Positions 11,311 to 24,017 of a DNA stretch of 64,000 nucleotides are shown here, piece by piece. This stretch comes from Steromphala cineraria. Lineage: Eukaryota > Mollusca > Gastropoda > Trochida > Trochidae. A program made the position numbers and the translations under genes. A model generated the notes under the pieces. The model was not told the origin of the DNA and did not search any database. It saw only the letters and a program-made list of their open reading frames with translations. The first letter of the stretch is position 1; each line of letters opens with the position of its first letter. The DNA lies in contig OU744730.1 in assembly GCA_916613615.1 (NCBI GenBank), positions 31,964,815 through 32,028,814 on the forward strand, read 5' to 3'.

Positions 11311-13233
11311 CTTTAACGGACACGCCGCTATAATGGCTGAAATATTGCCCAAGCGGCGTAAAACATAAACTCACTCACCCTTTAATGGACATTACCAGCT
11401 CATAAGGTTAGACCATATTATGTTAGACCCTTGTTCTGAGCATTAATTGCTCCATTTTACAAAGGACTGTCGTACTCGTTTTGTATGAATATGGCATAGG
11501 CCTACACTTTGTACACTGTTTTTGAATCTTCATACTTTGTCCTCTGACTATGGATGATTGGCTTGTGTAATGAGATTTTTGACACTGTCAAAATAATACA
11601 TTTAGCATTAACTTACAATTATCAGTGAAGAATTTTTAAAAAAGAATTATCAAAAAACGTGCTACTGCCCCTTTAACCTCATATATTGTATATAAATGTA
11701 TATAAATAGAAAATGACCTAGATAACAACCCTGTCTTATCCAATTGAAATTTCCTTTCGATATCTTTTAAAAAAGAAAGTTCTTTAAAAGCCCAAAAATA
11801 GACTGTTTACATAAATTTGAGTTATAAACAAGTACCGAGCCATATTGCCCTTGTCCTATTGAACAAAATATAAGTTTGCAAGAGCATGCCTACCATTAAT
11901 CTCAAGGTAATAAAGTGTCCAAATTTCCTAATTATAATTAGTTTTGGAAGAAGCTAAGACTTTATATATACATAACCTTTCGCCCCCAAAAGCCAAGCTT
12001 AAAACGAATTTGTTACCGATTTCTGAATGATGAAAACCATGTTTTAGGTATTTTCATTACTATTTCATATTGCATAAATATCTTGCTTATCTACCAATCT
12101 AAATAACTATAGATCGACAGTTTTATATTCTGTTAATAAAGTGTGGCCTAATATAAAAACAAACTGTGAGCTTCATTTGCTAATCTAGAAATGCCGGATA
12201 TAACCCAAATATGTTTTCATTTCAAACAGAATGTCCAACACAAGGCCGCCGCTAATGCCCAAATTATTCCCCAAACTGCGCTACATATTTCCAGAACTTC
12301 ATTTCTAAGTCATTTTTTACCAGCAACATTGTAAACTATCAAAGCATTTAAAAGAATGTGTGAGGCCATGTGTGCAATCGCTTAGTTCACGCCTGGCCTC
12401 ATTTGAAGTGCACAGGTGTCTAATGTCGCCCTACAAAGATAAGTTACCTGGCTGTGTTTAAGCAGGTGTTCAAATCTACCTGATAGCACATGAATTTGGC
12501 TTGAGACCCGCACCTGTGAAATATCTGTGGTTGTAAAATTTGAGACAGTTACCGAAGTTGAATTGTGTATGTTAGTTCTTCGGGTTGTGGAATGCCGATT
12601 TTTATGTAAAGTTTGGCGGATCGAGATGGGAGTGCCGGGGTGCGGGTGTGCGGGGGTGCACCCATCGTATGAGAGTTCCAAATGTAGTAAATGTTAAGGA
12701 TTGTATTTCTCATTGATCATGAAACAAACACGTAAATGACAGCGACCTTGAATCAAGTAAACATTTCAACATTTATCCATAGAAATGATTTAGTGAGTTC
12801 TTGTTTTACGCCGCTTGGGCAATATATCAGCCATTATCGGCGTCCAATAAAAATGAAATACATAGTTTTAATAGCGCTACCAGTATGACGCAACGACCTA
12901 AACGAAAGCCCTGTATCCGCCCCGTATTTAACAAAAGTTTATTAATTTTATTATCAATACTATTTAATTTTTAGGCTTTTCGTATAATTATTTTCGGAAT
13001 AGTTCTAAAAAACGATAATTTTATCAAATATAAGCAGAGTCTCAAATATGGATTGGTCGCGATTCAAATCTAGACTTGATTTACAATGTCAACCAATCTT
13101 GCTGTTATAATCGGCTAATCTGGTCATATTTAAGTGTATGCAGTCAAATATAGTCTTGCTCAATGTGCAGTGTTTGAAATAAGCATCCGCAAAAACTAAT
13201 TTTCAATAACAGAATTAGGACCCGCAGATAGGA

Positions 13234-13407
13234 AAAACTGTGGCCCAACCCTGAAACTGTCTGCATTCGTTATCAGGACTGATTTGACTTATTCTGAAAT
13301 AATAATGTTCTTTGTACAGTATCAGTAGTCGGCATTCATTATCAGGACTGATTTCAAATCAGTCCTGATAATGAATGCCGACAGTTTCAGGGTTGGGCCA
13401 CAGTTTT
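13234..13407. repeat. Nested inverted repeat
   Basis: The outer arms begin with AAAACTGTGGCCCAACCCTG (13234 on) and end with the reverse complement at 13407. Inside, CGGCATTCATTATCAGGACT (from about 13332) pairs with AGTCCTGATAATGAATGCCG around TTTC, so the right half folds on itself as a perfect hairpin while also matching the left arm. This gives three related copies of the GATTTCAAATC-flanked segment. Confidence 0.65.
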
Positions 13408-15357
13408 CCCTACACGACACTGTGATCAGTTTAGTGATAGGTTTGGCAGGAAATATGTCTTACAGCAAGTATTGTTAGAAAGGAAGAGTATCATATAAAA
13501 AAACTGTGAACCTGTAAGGATCTGAAGATACTGAAAAGTGTGGGCACTTGTGGATAACTGTGGGTGTCCGGCCTAGGCTTATTAAGTTATTATTTTAAAC
13601 ACATCAATTGTATTAAGGTCTTTTATTGAATACACAAGAACATGTAATACCAGACATTAACTGCATATATACCCCTTGAAAAAATTAAGCAACAAGGATA
13701 ATTTCAACAAAATATGTTTATCATTCTAAGAAAAGAAATAGATGTAGGTAGATACATATCTATGATACATGACCTTTAATCAGATATTTGACCTCATCAT
13801 TTTCATAAATACATGAATGTTGCTTAATATTTTGTGAGGAGTATATGTTCCACATTGAAAAAGAAAGAGGCAGTATATTTTTAACAGTGATTTGAACTTG
13901 AATAATCTTCCATTCAAAACATCAACACCATGAAAGGGGGTAGACATGATAGGTCTATGATTATTTTTCATTTTAAAACTATAAATTGTCAATTCAATTC
14001 ATGGATATACCATAACTAAAGTATGTAAATCTCAGAATACTGAACAGAAAATGGGAGATAATTTATGATTATTCACGATTGTGCTTCATGGAAAACTACT
14101 TCAATTATTTGCAGTACAATATAAATTTAATTTCTCATATTTTGATGTCAACAAAGTGTGATAAATTAATTTTAACTTACCGGTATAACTTCTATAACTA
14201 AACGTGAACTTTAATAATTTTCCAGGTAGTCAGTTGGGATTTAGATATAAAAAGCACTAGGCAGCAGTTACCGCAGGTAGTCTCTTTATTGTGTTTATCG
14301 TATATTGTTTGTACCTTCTATCCTCATTATTACTAAATTGCAATAATTCAGAAAATCTCTACAGGCAATGCAGCACATTCTCTTATTCTATTTAAAAAGA
14401 AAATCAAACATCAAAGGCAGCAAAATATTTTGGAATCTTCAAAAGTTTCAATGATTTCGTCAACAGACAGAAAAACCTTATGTTACTTTACAATTAAAGA
14501 CTGGTGATTAGGTCAATACCTGTTATTATTACCCATAGGGTTGAAAATAAGTGGTGTTATATTTTCAATATGAGCACATATTACGTTTGCCTAGCAACGA
14601 TGGTTGTGGCTTGACTTACCACATGTCTAATTGGTAATAAAGAAATTATTACCCTTGGCAGTATGTCATATGACTTTTACAAAACTCATGCAAATTTGGG
14701 TATAACCTTTGCCTTCATTCAACACTCATTTCGTAAAGGTCATATGACATACTTCCTCCTACAATAATCTCCACTAATAGACCTGAGGAAAACAATATTG
14801 AACGAGGACAAGTCAATATTGTTATCCTCGGGTCTATAAATAGAGGTATTGACCGAATTCACCAGTCCATAATTGTTGTATGTCTCATTTGAAAAACAAA
14901 AAGAGAACATAAAACTGCATTATTAGCAATGACGTCAGGATCAACATAGCATGACATCATGAAAACAACGACATTGGGTCTTTTTTTAGTAACTCAAGCC
15001 AGTATGACTTTTGGTTGGACCTGGGGTCAAGTCAATATTACTTTGCGTTGACTGTCACATGACCGATTCTCAACCAATCAGCATGCAGAAAAAATATGCT
15101 CACATAATAAAATCCATGTTACCAAGGCAAAGACAATATTTTTCAAATATCTTCAAAAGTTTCAATTATTTCGACAACAGACAAAAAGTCCTTATGCTAC
15201 TGAAACATAATCCATTGTTCTGCCCTTGATGATTTAAGAAGATCACACTCAAATGGCTCCATGCAGTTTTTGTTTGGTTAGTGACGGAAGTTCTGCCATA
15301 ACATAACATCACTTTAAGCGGGAAAATACATAGAGGATATTATATGAATGTCCATGA

Positions 15358-15457
15358 CATACTATGTTTACGACACGAGTGCCTAAATATTAGTATTTCC
15401 CGAGCGAGACCGAGGGATATACTGATATTTAGGCACTCGTGTCGTAAACATTGTATG
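15358..15457. repeat. Inverted repeat (MITE-like)
   Basis: Arms of about 40 bases: CATACTATGTTTACGACACG at the left and its near-perfect complement CGTGTCGTAAACATTGTATG at the right, around a short GC-rich loop (CCCGAGCGAGACCGAGGG). GTGACGTCA-type motifs follow at 15570-15630. Confidence 0.65.
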
Positions 15458-16155
15458 GCTTGGGCATGAATATGATATTCTGTTTATTACCGTAGTCCCA
15501 AAATTAAAGAAAATTCTCAAAACCTACTTCTCAACATAGGCTGACTAGCCGCCGCCAACCCGTATAGATTGTGACGTCATAGATGAACCGTGACGTAAAA
15601 GCATTGTTTATAACGCGACGTCACAATGAAAAAGTGATATTTTGCCCTAGGGCAACATATAAAAGATATGAACCTCGGTATGACTGCACTCGTAGGTAAT
15701 AAAATGAAGAAATACAAGGCAAATTCTTCTAAAATTTTATTTCAACAAGAAGTTGACACAGATGCTAAAAGAACACACTGTAAAGATAATATATAGGCAA
15801 TAGATCCTCAAAAAGATATAAATCTACATCAAGTCAATTTGCATAGGTTAAATCATACAGTTCACTAAGTACATCTTACAGGTACATTGTGACCTCCGTC
15901 GACTGGAATAAATACAAAATTCAGCCAAATTTGCTTAAAATATCACCTACCAATGTACCAGATGTAAATTGATTGCACAAAAGAGAAAGAGCATACCTGA
16001 CAAAACTTAAAACATTTATCAGATCTGAATGCAATTGTTTGCAATTAAGATAAGATGTAATAATACAGATTGTGAATTACGTAAGTTTATAGATGCATAT
16101 TTTTGTAAAAAAAAAAATTAATTCCTTGCAAATTGTATTTTTTTTAAATATTAAC

Positions 16156-16330
16156 AGCGATTGGAAAAGACATCTTTGACAATTAGGGATTTTCAGGACA
16201 TTTTGGTAATTTTAAATGTTTTTAAATGGCCATTGCACATTATATCAATAGTAAACTTTAAAATTTTAACGGGCCACTTTTTTTTATCCAATGTTCAAAA
16301 TGGCCCATGGCCCATCCCAGTCAGTGTTAA
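16156..16330 (+). repeat. Inverted-repeat family G (about 180 bp), diverged copy
   Basis: Starts GCGATTGGAAAAGACATC and ends ATGGCCCATCCCAGTCAGTG, with an internal TTTTCAGGACATTTTGGTAATTTT-like block shared with 21854-22034 and, reversed, with 20800-20984. Confidence 0.5.
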
Positions 16331-18587
16331 CCAAAACAATAAATCGAAAAAGTAACTTTGAAACATAATTGAAACATTTAACACGAGAAAAAAAATTAAT
16401 ATTACATAAAAGTAATTCTGTCAAATAATCTATCCATTAACAGGAAAACAATGTATTATTAAATTCCTAAGTAATTTATTCACAACTTGCTGGTTGATCA
16501 GTCCCTTACTCTTGAACTTCTATTGTATGTGAGAATGAATTGATGCTTTACAAGCAAAATAAGCTGTAATTGTGAAGAGCTATCTAATTCCCCCTGGGGG
16601 CTAAGACAGACAAGTTTTATACTGATGTATGGGGTGTTTAATCATTGTCGACCTTTGTCACTGTACATTGATAAGGTGTTTGACACCCTCGGGCCGTACC
16701 ATTATTGAGATGATTAAATACGCATTGTTACAACAAAATCACTATGTCTACACTGGCCTAGATATGTATTGCATTCGTTAGGTAATATTTAACTTTCAAA
16801 ATGAAGATATTGAATTTAGATAGTTTGTCAAATGATCTAATGCAAACTGTTTTGAAGTCTAAGATAATAATAATCTAAGTTTGACTTTTTAATAAATTCT
16901 ATCAAACCTGAATAATTCACTAATTCTGGACAAAAATATTAAGGGTTATTTTGTTTAAACATTATCAACAATATTTAATTTCAAAAGCAAATAAAACACT
17001 TATCAAAAACCTTTTTGATTTTGTTCAGTATATATTTTGATTTTAAAGCTCAAAACTGTTCTACCCAATTGGTCTTAACCAGTCATATGAATTGCAGATT
17101 ATACAATTGAACATACAAAATCCATTTTCAAACATGTTTTTTTCGTGATGAAACTTAAAAGATATAGAGTCTATCTAGAATCTTTATGTTCAAATTTGCC
17201 AATTTCTTTAATGATAATTAACATTTTCTTGACCACAACCAAGGAAATAATTTATATTTTAGCTTGTATACACAATGCCCTACATTCTACCACAACCTTA
17301 TCAGCAATTTAAGAAACAAATACAATATTTTACTGAACAAAAACAATGTCAAAGAGGAAACAATTAATGCTTTTACCTTGATAAATATGACAAAATTCAG
17401 AGGCCCCACTTTTTAAATTTACAAGAAATTTATACAATGCTGGAAATATGAAAGAGTATTTTAGGTCCCATTAATCTTAATTGATTGAGGATTAATAAGA
17501 TATTTTCAAATAGGTATCAAATTACCTATAGGGCTTTTCTAATCTATTGATATAAGTAAATCCAAAACCCTAAGCATCAGAAATGGTTCAAGACTTTTCA
17601 AAAGTTCAAACTAAAACATATAGTTGTGAAAAAACATATAAATTCTGTTTTCGTTCTGTTTGATCTAAGAAATTAATAAATATGACTGGCCCTTCCATTG
17701 ATTTCTTATCATTAAAAGTTATTAACAACTTTTGTCAAATTGGACCCTCTCAATAAGGCCAACAAGTATTTGCATCTACCGGTATACATTGTACATGAGA
17801 CATAATAAATGCATGGTGAAATAATGATCGTTTGTTCCTTTCAATCACTTTGACAGAGTTAGAAATAGCACTATGTTTGTAAAAACGTAAGACAAACGAA
17901 ACGTGTACATATTAACTTAAGGGCAAATCATGTTAGATTTTTTAATGCTTTGTCTTGAAAAATACTGAAGGACGGTTTGTGATTCCAATTTATCGAAAAT
18001 ATTTCTAAAACATAAAAACTTCATAAAGCATCACAACGGAAAAATCTAACACCCTTCTTCAAGCCATAAAGCACTGTTTTGTAAGAATTGGGGATAACAT
18101 ACAAAACTATTTATAATTGTACCATGCCCACGTGTCGGTCCCTTTGATATTGGCCGTGGTGTATCTTATAGTTACACCACGGCCTGAAGTAACCTTTGAT
18201 CGTAGCTATCTCATTGGCTCGCTGCAGTTTAGCAAGCCACGCCTACCGTTCACGCACTAAAGGAATTTGCTGAAGAGGATGTAAATATTCTATAAAATGG
18301 CACAATAAAAAGAACGTAAAGTTTTAATGAAGCACATTCAAACAAATAGGACTATCGAACATAATCCATTTTGAACAATTAGAAACACCATAGGCTAGTG
18401 AAAATGTACTTGAATGAAAAGTTATATAGTCTATTAATTATTTACGACAATATAAGGTCGTCAATCATGTCATCCCACTCGCGACTCGACATTGTGGCCA
18501 TGTGAAACTGAATGATTTCAAATTCAAATTTCCGGCGCAGATCTCGTGCAGATTTTGACAACGTGCAATGTGGGCGTGGTACAAAGC

Positions 18588-18761
18588 AGTTACTTCATCC
18601 AATCACTCGAGGTTGATCCAGTTACACCACACCTGATCGCTGTTTGATTGACAGCTGAATTTGCGTCTCGGACTACCGTCCTCGACGAATTCAGCTGTCA
18701 ATCAAACAGCGATCAGGTGTGGTGTAACTGGATCAACCTCTCGTTTATGGATGAAGTAACT
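18588..18761. repeat. Long near-perfect inverted repeat
   Basis: GAGGTTGATCCAGTTACACC at 18609 onward is repeated as its exact reverse complement up to 18740, giving arms of about 53 bases with a loop of about 26. Imperfect pairing extends to AGTTACTTCATCC / GGATGAAGTAACT at the outer ends. A shorter stem with the same GTTACACCAC core lies at 18150-18185. Open frame 18648-18890 lies partly in the right arm and is not considered a gene. Confidence 0.7.
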
Positions 18762-19068
18762 ACTACATACTCATTCTGTCAGGAACTTTATGATATATGG
18801 CTTGAAGACACTCCTAAAAATGTCATTTCAAAATTCAAATCTTCAGCCATCAAGCTCACAATCTGGTCATCAAACCTGTTTATAATATAAACATAACTTC
18901 ACCGAATTGAGAATTTTCCAAAATGCATCTACAATGCAATCAATGAAAATAAACACCTTTTCTCAATGTCATTGTGACCTTCACTCAATTTGATCTCAAA
19001 TGTCTATAAACCTTGTCGTCCAATCATATTGTCCGACACTTAACACTTTGGAACCATCCAATCAGAAT

Positions 19069-22000
19069 CTAGGTTCCTCCCACAGCCATCTTGGAAATTG
19101 ATTCCATTTTCAGTCCATCATCCTCCTCGATTGAGATTTCGGTCTCGATGATTTCCTCGGGACAGGTGAGACAACGAGGTTCAGGTAAGCCGTAATTCAG
19201 GCAGGTGTCTCCAACACACTGGCAACAACCAAACTCGTGGAACCAGCGGTACTTGGCGGCGCCCATAGACTTGCAGGAGGCCTTGCACTTGTGGATGGAC
19301 AGACACTGGGAGAAGAAGGCCACGGTGCAGTTCTGGTTCGGGTCCTCTTCATCTACTTTGGGAGAATACTTCTTCTCTTTCTCTCCTGGGGATGAAGAAT
19401 GAAAATGTCAAGCTCTTACTTATTGGATATCGAGATAATGTATCAATACTTTTTTCAAACTGTTGATTGGCAATATTTGACAGAATAAGCCATATGACCT
19501 AATTTACCTTTAATTATCTATAGTTATACTTCTAATCTAGGAAAAAGAATGAATTTTGAGATTCTATGAAATTGTGTAGCATAATACCAGTAAATAGAAT
19601 AGAATAAAAGATAATAAAGGCATAGCTGGTGATAGTCATAATCACTGGCTGAACTCTTGCTTGGTTTTCAAAGCACTTTAATACAATGAAAACTTTTGTT
19701 GTGCAGGCTCTATATGACTGCACCTTGATTTATACTACTATCAGAAACCTCAAGTAGGGGTTATTAATTGCCTTTGAGAAACAAGCACAATTTACACTTG
19801 AATATTAGTGATGGGAAGTAATGTTTTAGCAAGTGATGGAAACCGAAGCAATGTTAGGTGGTGAAAGTTCATACAATTCTGATTGTGTAGGAAGGTAATA
19901 TTAATAGACGCAACTGAAGCACCAATATTGGCAAATGAAGTAACCGTGAAAAGATATGCCTAGAATAGTAAAATTTGAACATGAGCATAGCAGTAGATAC
20001 AGAATATGTGTATATAGTAAGCCAGAAAACTACTAGCCTGTATCTACCACTATGATCATTTCCCACCTAAAGAAAGGGCAAGAACTAGTGCGGAAATGTT
20101 GTGATAAATAAAGAAGTTGTCATCCATATCATTGTCTTGTATGACTACACAACTTTTCAATGCCTTTGAAGAATTTCATATTTAGGGACTGTATTAAATA
20201 CTCACCTATAGTTATGGCATATTTGAGGAGTGTCTCCTCCGGCTGATGTCGAGGGAAGGTGAAGGTCGTCCAGCGCTGCTCTGGGTCTGGGATCTCCGTC
20301 AGCACGTTGAACAGATCCGGGATGGGGTCTAGCAGAGGCTCAACCGAGCTGGTCTTCATCAGACCCATCTCGGGGTCCGGTGGTGGACACATTCCTGAAA
20401 ATAGTGATTAACTATCAATTTGATGGAAATAAAAACATGGTGGGAAGTTTCAGCCCACGATCTATACGGCCGTATAATCTTGGGCCATGGTTCATTTGAA
20501 AATTTGTAAGTTTTTATTGACATCAGGTCAATGGCCCATTGATAATTCAGAAAATTGATGGAATGCAGAAAGTAAATGCATGAACTACGATTCAAAGCAT
20601 CTTTTAGATTGTAAAAATTTGTTTAAATTGAATGGCATATTCAAAAGCTTGGCGTGTCCAGTTTTCGATCAAGTAAAAGCAACCAAAGTGTCCACCCTTG
20701 TGTTTTTCTACATAATATATTGAAAATTATCCTATAATCTACATATCTTAATTGATTTCCTTCAAATTTGATATGTAGGTTTATCTCAACCAGTATTTTG
20801 GGAAAGGCAGGGCCATTGGCCATTCTGATTCTGCACATTCTAGTAAAAAATTGTCCCATAAAAAAATTTAAGGTGACTATTGACACGTGGGCAATTACTC
20901 ATTTCAAATGTAGAAAATTACTAAAAACACTGAAAATGGCCCATTGTCAAAGGTGTCTTTCCCAATCCCTGCTCAACATAAAAATAAGGACTGAAGTCCA
21001 GATTTTTTATTTTTTTTTCGTAACGGTCCAATCATTATTTGGAACCCCTGTGTTTAGTCAAGTAAAGGTGATTGTAACCACCTTTTCATAAAAGATTAAA
21101 TGCAAATCGATCTGTTGTTTTCTCTTCCTCTCTATGTTAGGCAATAAAAATATTTGTTTAGTGCAAACAAAAGAAGACAATTCAAGATGAGGTAGCTCCT
21201 GCTTCCTCAGTTCAAAAGAATTCTCCTTCGAGAGATTGTTGATTTTGTTTAGATAAAACAGCACAGACAAATAAACCGAAATCAAAATATCCTTAAGGAA
21301 AAGGATGTTGACTTGAAAAGGCATGTAAGGACACAGATCCATTGATCTTACGGAGACAATGCATAGCTAGTCAGGAAAATTACAAGGCTACTTATTGCAA
21401 CAGAAATTATTTATAGGTGAATCTGATATAGGATGTATATTGTTGAATTGAAGACACTGGCTTGGCATAAATAATAAATAATTTATATTTTATCAAGTCA
21501 CAGGTAAATGTTACATAGTGAGAACAATACGATTGTGCGAGGTGATTTTAGGGTTTAATGCTGCTTTCTAGAGTATTTCCCTTACATCACTGCTGCTAAA
21601 ATTATTGCAGGGAGAAAGTCTGCAACACTTTTATGACCATGAATTGCAGTGAAACCTGCAAGCATCGGCTGGAACTAATGAACCATTGGTGGTGCTGCGC
21701 CGAAATTCAGTGTAGTATTGAACCCAAACATTACTGAGTGTAGAACAGTTCTCTACTGCAGACAAAGGTGCCTAGCTCCTGGCGGGATTCGAACCCTGAA
21801 CCTCTTGATCCGAAGCTGAAAGTGCTAACTACTGCGCCCCCATAGAATTAAGAAGCACAGCAGTGATTGGGAAGGACACTTTTGACAATGAGCAATTTTC
21901 ACGGCTTTTAGTAATTTTCTGCATTTAAAGGGGCCATTGCCCTTATTTCAATAGTAAACTTCAAAATTTAAATGGGCCATTTTTTCAGAAAATGTGCAAA

Positions 22001-24017
22001 TGGCCCATGGCCCCTGCCCTTCCTAATCCCTGCACAGTAAAATTGATTTTTAAAAACGATTTTATATCAATATATACCTTTTCAAGGCAACAGAATGTAT
22101 GTTTTATTCAACATTATCTGTGTAAACCCTTTGGCACTTACACACAATAATAAATCATTTGCCACATTAAATTGTCAGGTTGCCATCGTAATGAACAGAT
22201 AACACGATATTGCAAAATTCCTAGCTTCCGTTCTAGACCTCTTTATACTATGGCTTTAACTGATGATAAAGGAAGTAGGGATTATGGGTTGTAATCTCAT
22301 CATCTAAACATCATACACAGTGAAATAGCCTCAATGCATAATCTACAGCACGGTGGACACTTTCATAAATCAGGCAGAGATCAATCTACAGATATGACCT
22401 GCCGGGTCAAGGGACTCCCTCTCACCAATTTTTGTGAGTCCCAGTAGATTTAAATGAGTCCTCAAAAAATTAAGCAAAAAATCTACCAAGAACTCACAGG
22501 TTATATTTTTAGGTGTCCTTTCTAAATTTTATGAGTATTTGAAGCAGGATTCAATGAAATTACTAAATTTATCACTGATCAGGCCATATATATTAGATAG
22601 CGGATGGGAATCCAGACAAAAAAGTTGTCTTTTATATAAACTCATCACATTTTAATCAAATTTTAAACTGATATATATAATCATTGAAAGGTGTGTGATG
22701 ACAAACAATATGGAAACATTTTGTAAAAATTTGCCAAAAAATTAGGACATGGCGAAATAAAGGAACAACGGAACGATGGACGATATTTGATAAAATATAT
22801 ATAAGTTGGTGAACAATTGGAGAAATTTGAAGTATATATCATTTGAGAAAAAAAAGATTTAATTCTGATAATATAGAATATATAAAACTCAATATAAATT
22901 CATTTCCCATATAATCTGAGGAATTGGTGTGAAGTTTTTAGTTAACAGGTGCCCCAAAATGGAAACATACAGAACTGATAATGACCTTAAATTTTTTGTC
23001 CCAAAATGGAAACATACAGAACTGATAATGACCTTGATTTTTTTGCCCCAAAATGGAAGCATACAGAACTGATAATGACCTTAAACTTTTGACATAGTAC
23101 AGGGAATTCTAACTTAAAGCCCCATTATCATACTTGCATGCGGTTCGCGGTGAAATTTAGCTACTGTGAAAAGAAATACCTCACTCAGTAGAAAATTCTT
23201 TCGTCAAAATTTGATATCATATTTACATGTTTTAAATCAACAATAAAATACTCAATTCGATGTCAGAAGTACAGTCCCCTCTGCAAAAATGACATCTTTA
23301 TGTGTGTAGGTTTTACAACGCGTCTCCCTAACCGCAACTGCGTCCGATGGGTATCAATTTGGTCGGCAACTAATGTCTGACTCTGATAAAAAGAAAAGGA
23401 AATAGAGTTGCGCGTGACAAAGACGACTTTCAAGCGTATATTTAGGAACCAGAAATTGTGAGATGGCCACACTTGATTCGCCTTCATGTCGACATGCCTG
23501 GGTTTACGTTTCTGTCATTTTGGTAAACTGTCTATTTTATGAATTTGGTCCGATCTTCTCATTGTCGCAAAATATTGTTGAAAATACCACGAATACAGTA
23601 AAAATACTTTTTAAAATATTTCAGTTTGATAATGGGTCATTAACCATAATATGAGAAATGTCACTTCCGGATTTAATTTTACAATCGTATGGATGTAGAC
23701 AAGCTTTTGGTGGTCCAATGATAAGAATAACAACGCAGCATCTCCTCACAACGCTATGACTGTTATGGCCTAAAAATACTGTAGGAATCATACTTACCAA
23801 CACATGAACAGCACTCTGTGTAGAGATCGCCTAAGCACACATGGCAGTCTGAACAACAGGAACAGTTCTTTTTATTCTCCATTTGACATTCACAGCACTT
23901 AATCAACATGCACTTGCTCACCCGACTGGCACAAATGGCCTCGTTGCATGCTTCGGCTACACAAACTAATGCCACCACTCCAAATAACGCTAACAGCAAC
24001 TTTGACGCCGTCATCAT
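19069..24017 (-). CDS. TWSG1: Twisted gastrulation protein (BMP-binding secreted modulator)
   Basis: Three coding exons on the - strand: 24017-23798, 20394-20206 and 19385-19069 (stop). Splice signals are GTAAGT and GTGAG donors with TTTCAG and CCCCAG acceptors, and the phases close to 241 aa. Residues 1-23 are a signal peptide (hydrophobic LLLALFGVVALVCV, cleavage after VAEA). The N-terminal Cys-rich domain (CNEAICASRVSKC through ECCSCVGMC) is the BMP-binding part of the family, and the C-terminal domain has the hallmark CKSMGAAKYRWFH followed by CCQCVGDTC. NCT before the second domain is an N-glycosylation sequon. Family role: binds BMPs and chordin outside the cell and adjusts dorsoventral BMP signalling. 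The exon starts directly after a CAG, so a 5' untranslated intron upstream is likely. Odd: about 30 acidic residues follow the last conserved Cys pair, where vertebrate proteins stop. Confidence 0.95.
20800..20984 (-). repeat. Inverted-repeat family G, reversed copy in TWSG1 intron
   Basis: The reverse complement starts GCAGGGATTGGGAAAGACAC and contains TTTGACAATGGGCCATTTTC, matching the copy at 21854-22034. The short open frames that cross it are repeat sequence. Confidence 0.6.
21610..21842 (-). mobile_element. tRNA-derived SINE, - orientation
   Basis: Read on the - strand it begins near TGGGGGCGCAGTAGTTAGC with a consensus B box GGTTCGAATCCC, then the same body as the SINE at 6822-7122 (GTCTGCAGTAGAGAACTGTT, TTCCAGCCGATGCTTGCAGG, GTTGCAGACTTTCTCC). 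It lies in the TWSG1 intron between coding exons 1 and 2, in the sense orientation of that gene. The B box is better preserved than in the + copy. Confidence 0.75.
21854..22034 (+). repeat. Inverted-repeat family G, best-preserved copy
   Basis: Starts GCAGTGATTGGGAAGGACAC and ends CCTTCCTAATCCCTGC, so the ends are inverted copies of each other (GCAG.GATT.GGAAG). The length is about 180 bases with no coding capacity, which suggests a MITE. Confidence 0.6.
22952..23094 (+). repeat. Three-copy tandem repeat, about 47-bp unit
   Basis: CCCCAAAATGGAAACATACA followed by GAACTGATAATGACCTT recurs three times (starts about 22952, 22999 and 23045) with only a few changes. It lies in the TWSG1 intron between coding exons 1 and 2. 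Confidence 0.8.

Larger units (their letters stand above)
8380..19068. other. Intergenic region, about 10.7 kb, no supportable gene
   Basis: Open frames here are short and lack recognisable domains or paired splice signals. The stretch holds an inverted repeat at 8670-8790, a repeat bounded by GGATCC-containing ends (8884-9415), a pair of reversed dispersed copies (8985-9110 and 11535-11655), dispersed copy K at 11085-11310, copies of a GCCCAAGCGGCGTAAAAC-type repeat at about 11333 and 12810, several long hairpins (13234-13407, 15358-15457, 18588-18761), an inverted pair at 14780-14838, and a 180-bp family copy at 16156-16330. About 9420-10840 and 16400-18100 show nothing identifiable beyond AT-rich sequence. 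Confidence 0.55.

Noticed and set aside
12382..12681. 99-residue open frame on the - strand
   Set aside because: No domain, no convincing splice or start context, low-complexity His/Pro/Thr composition; likely chance.
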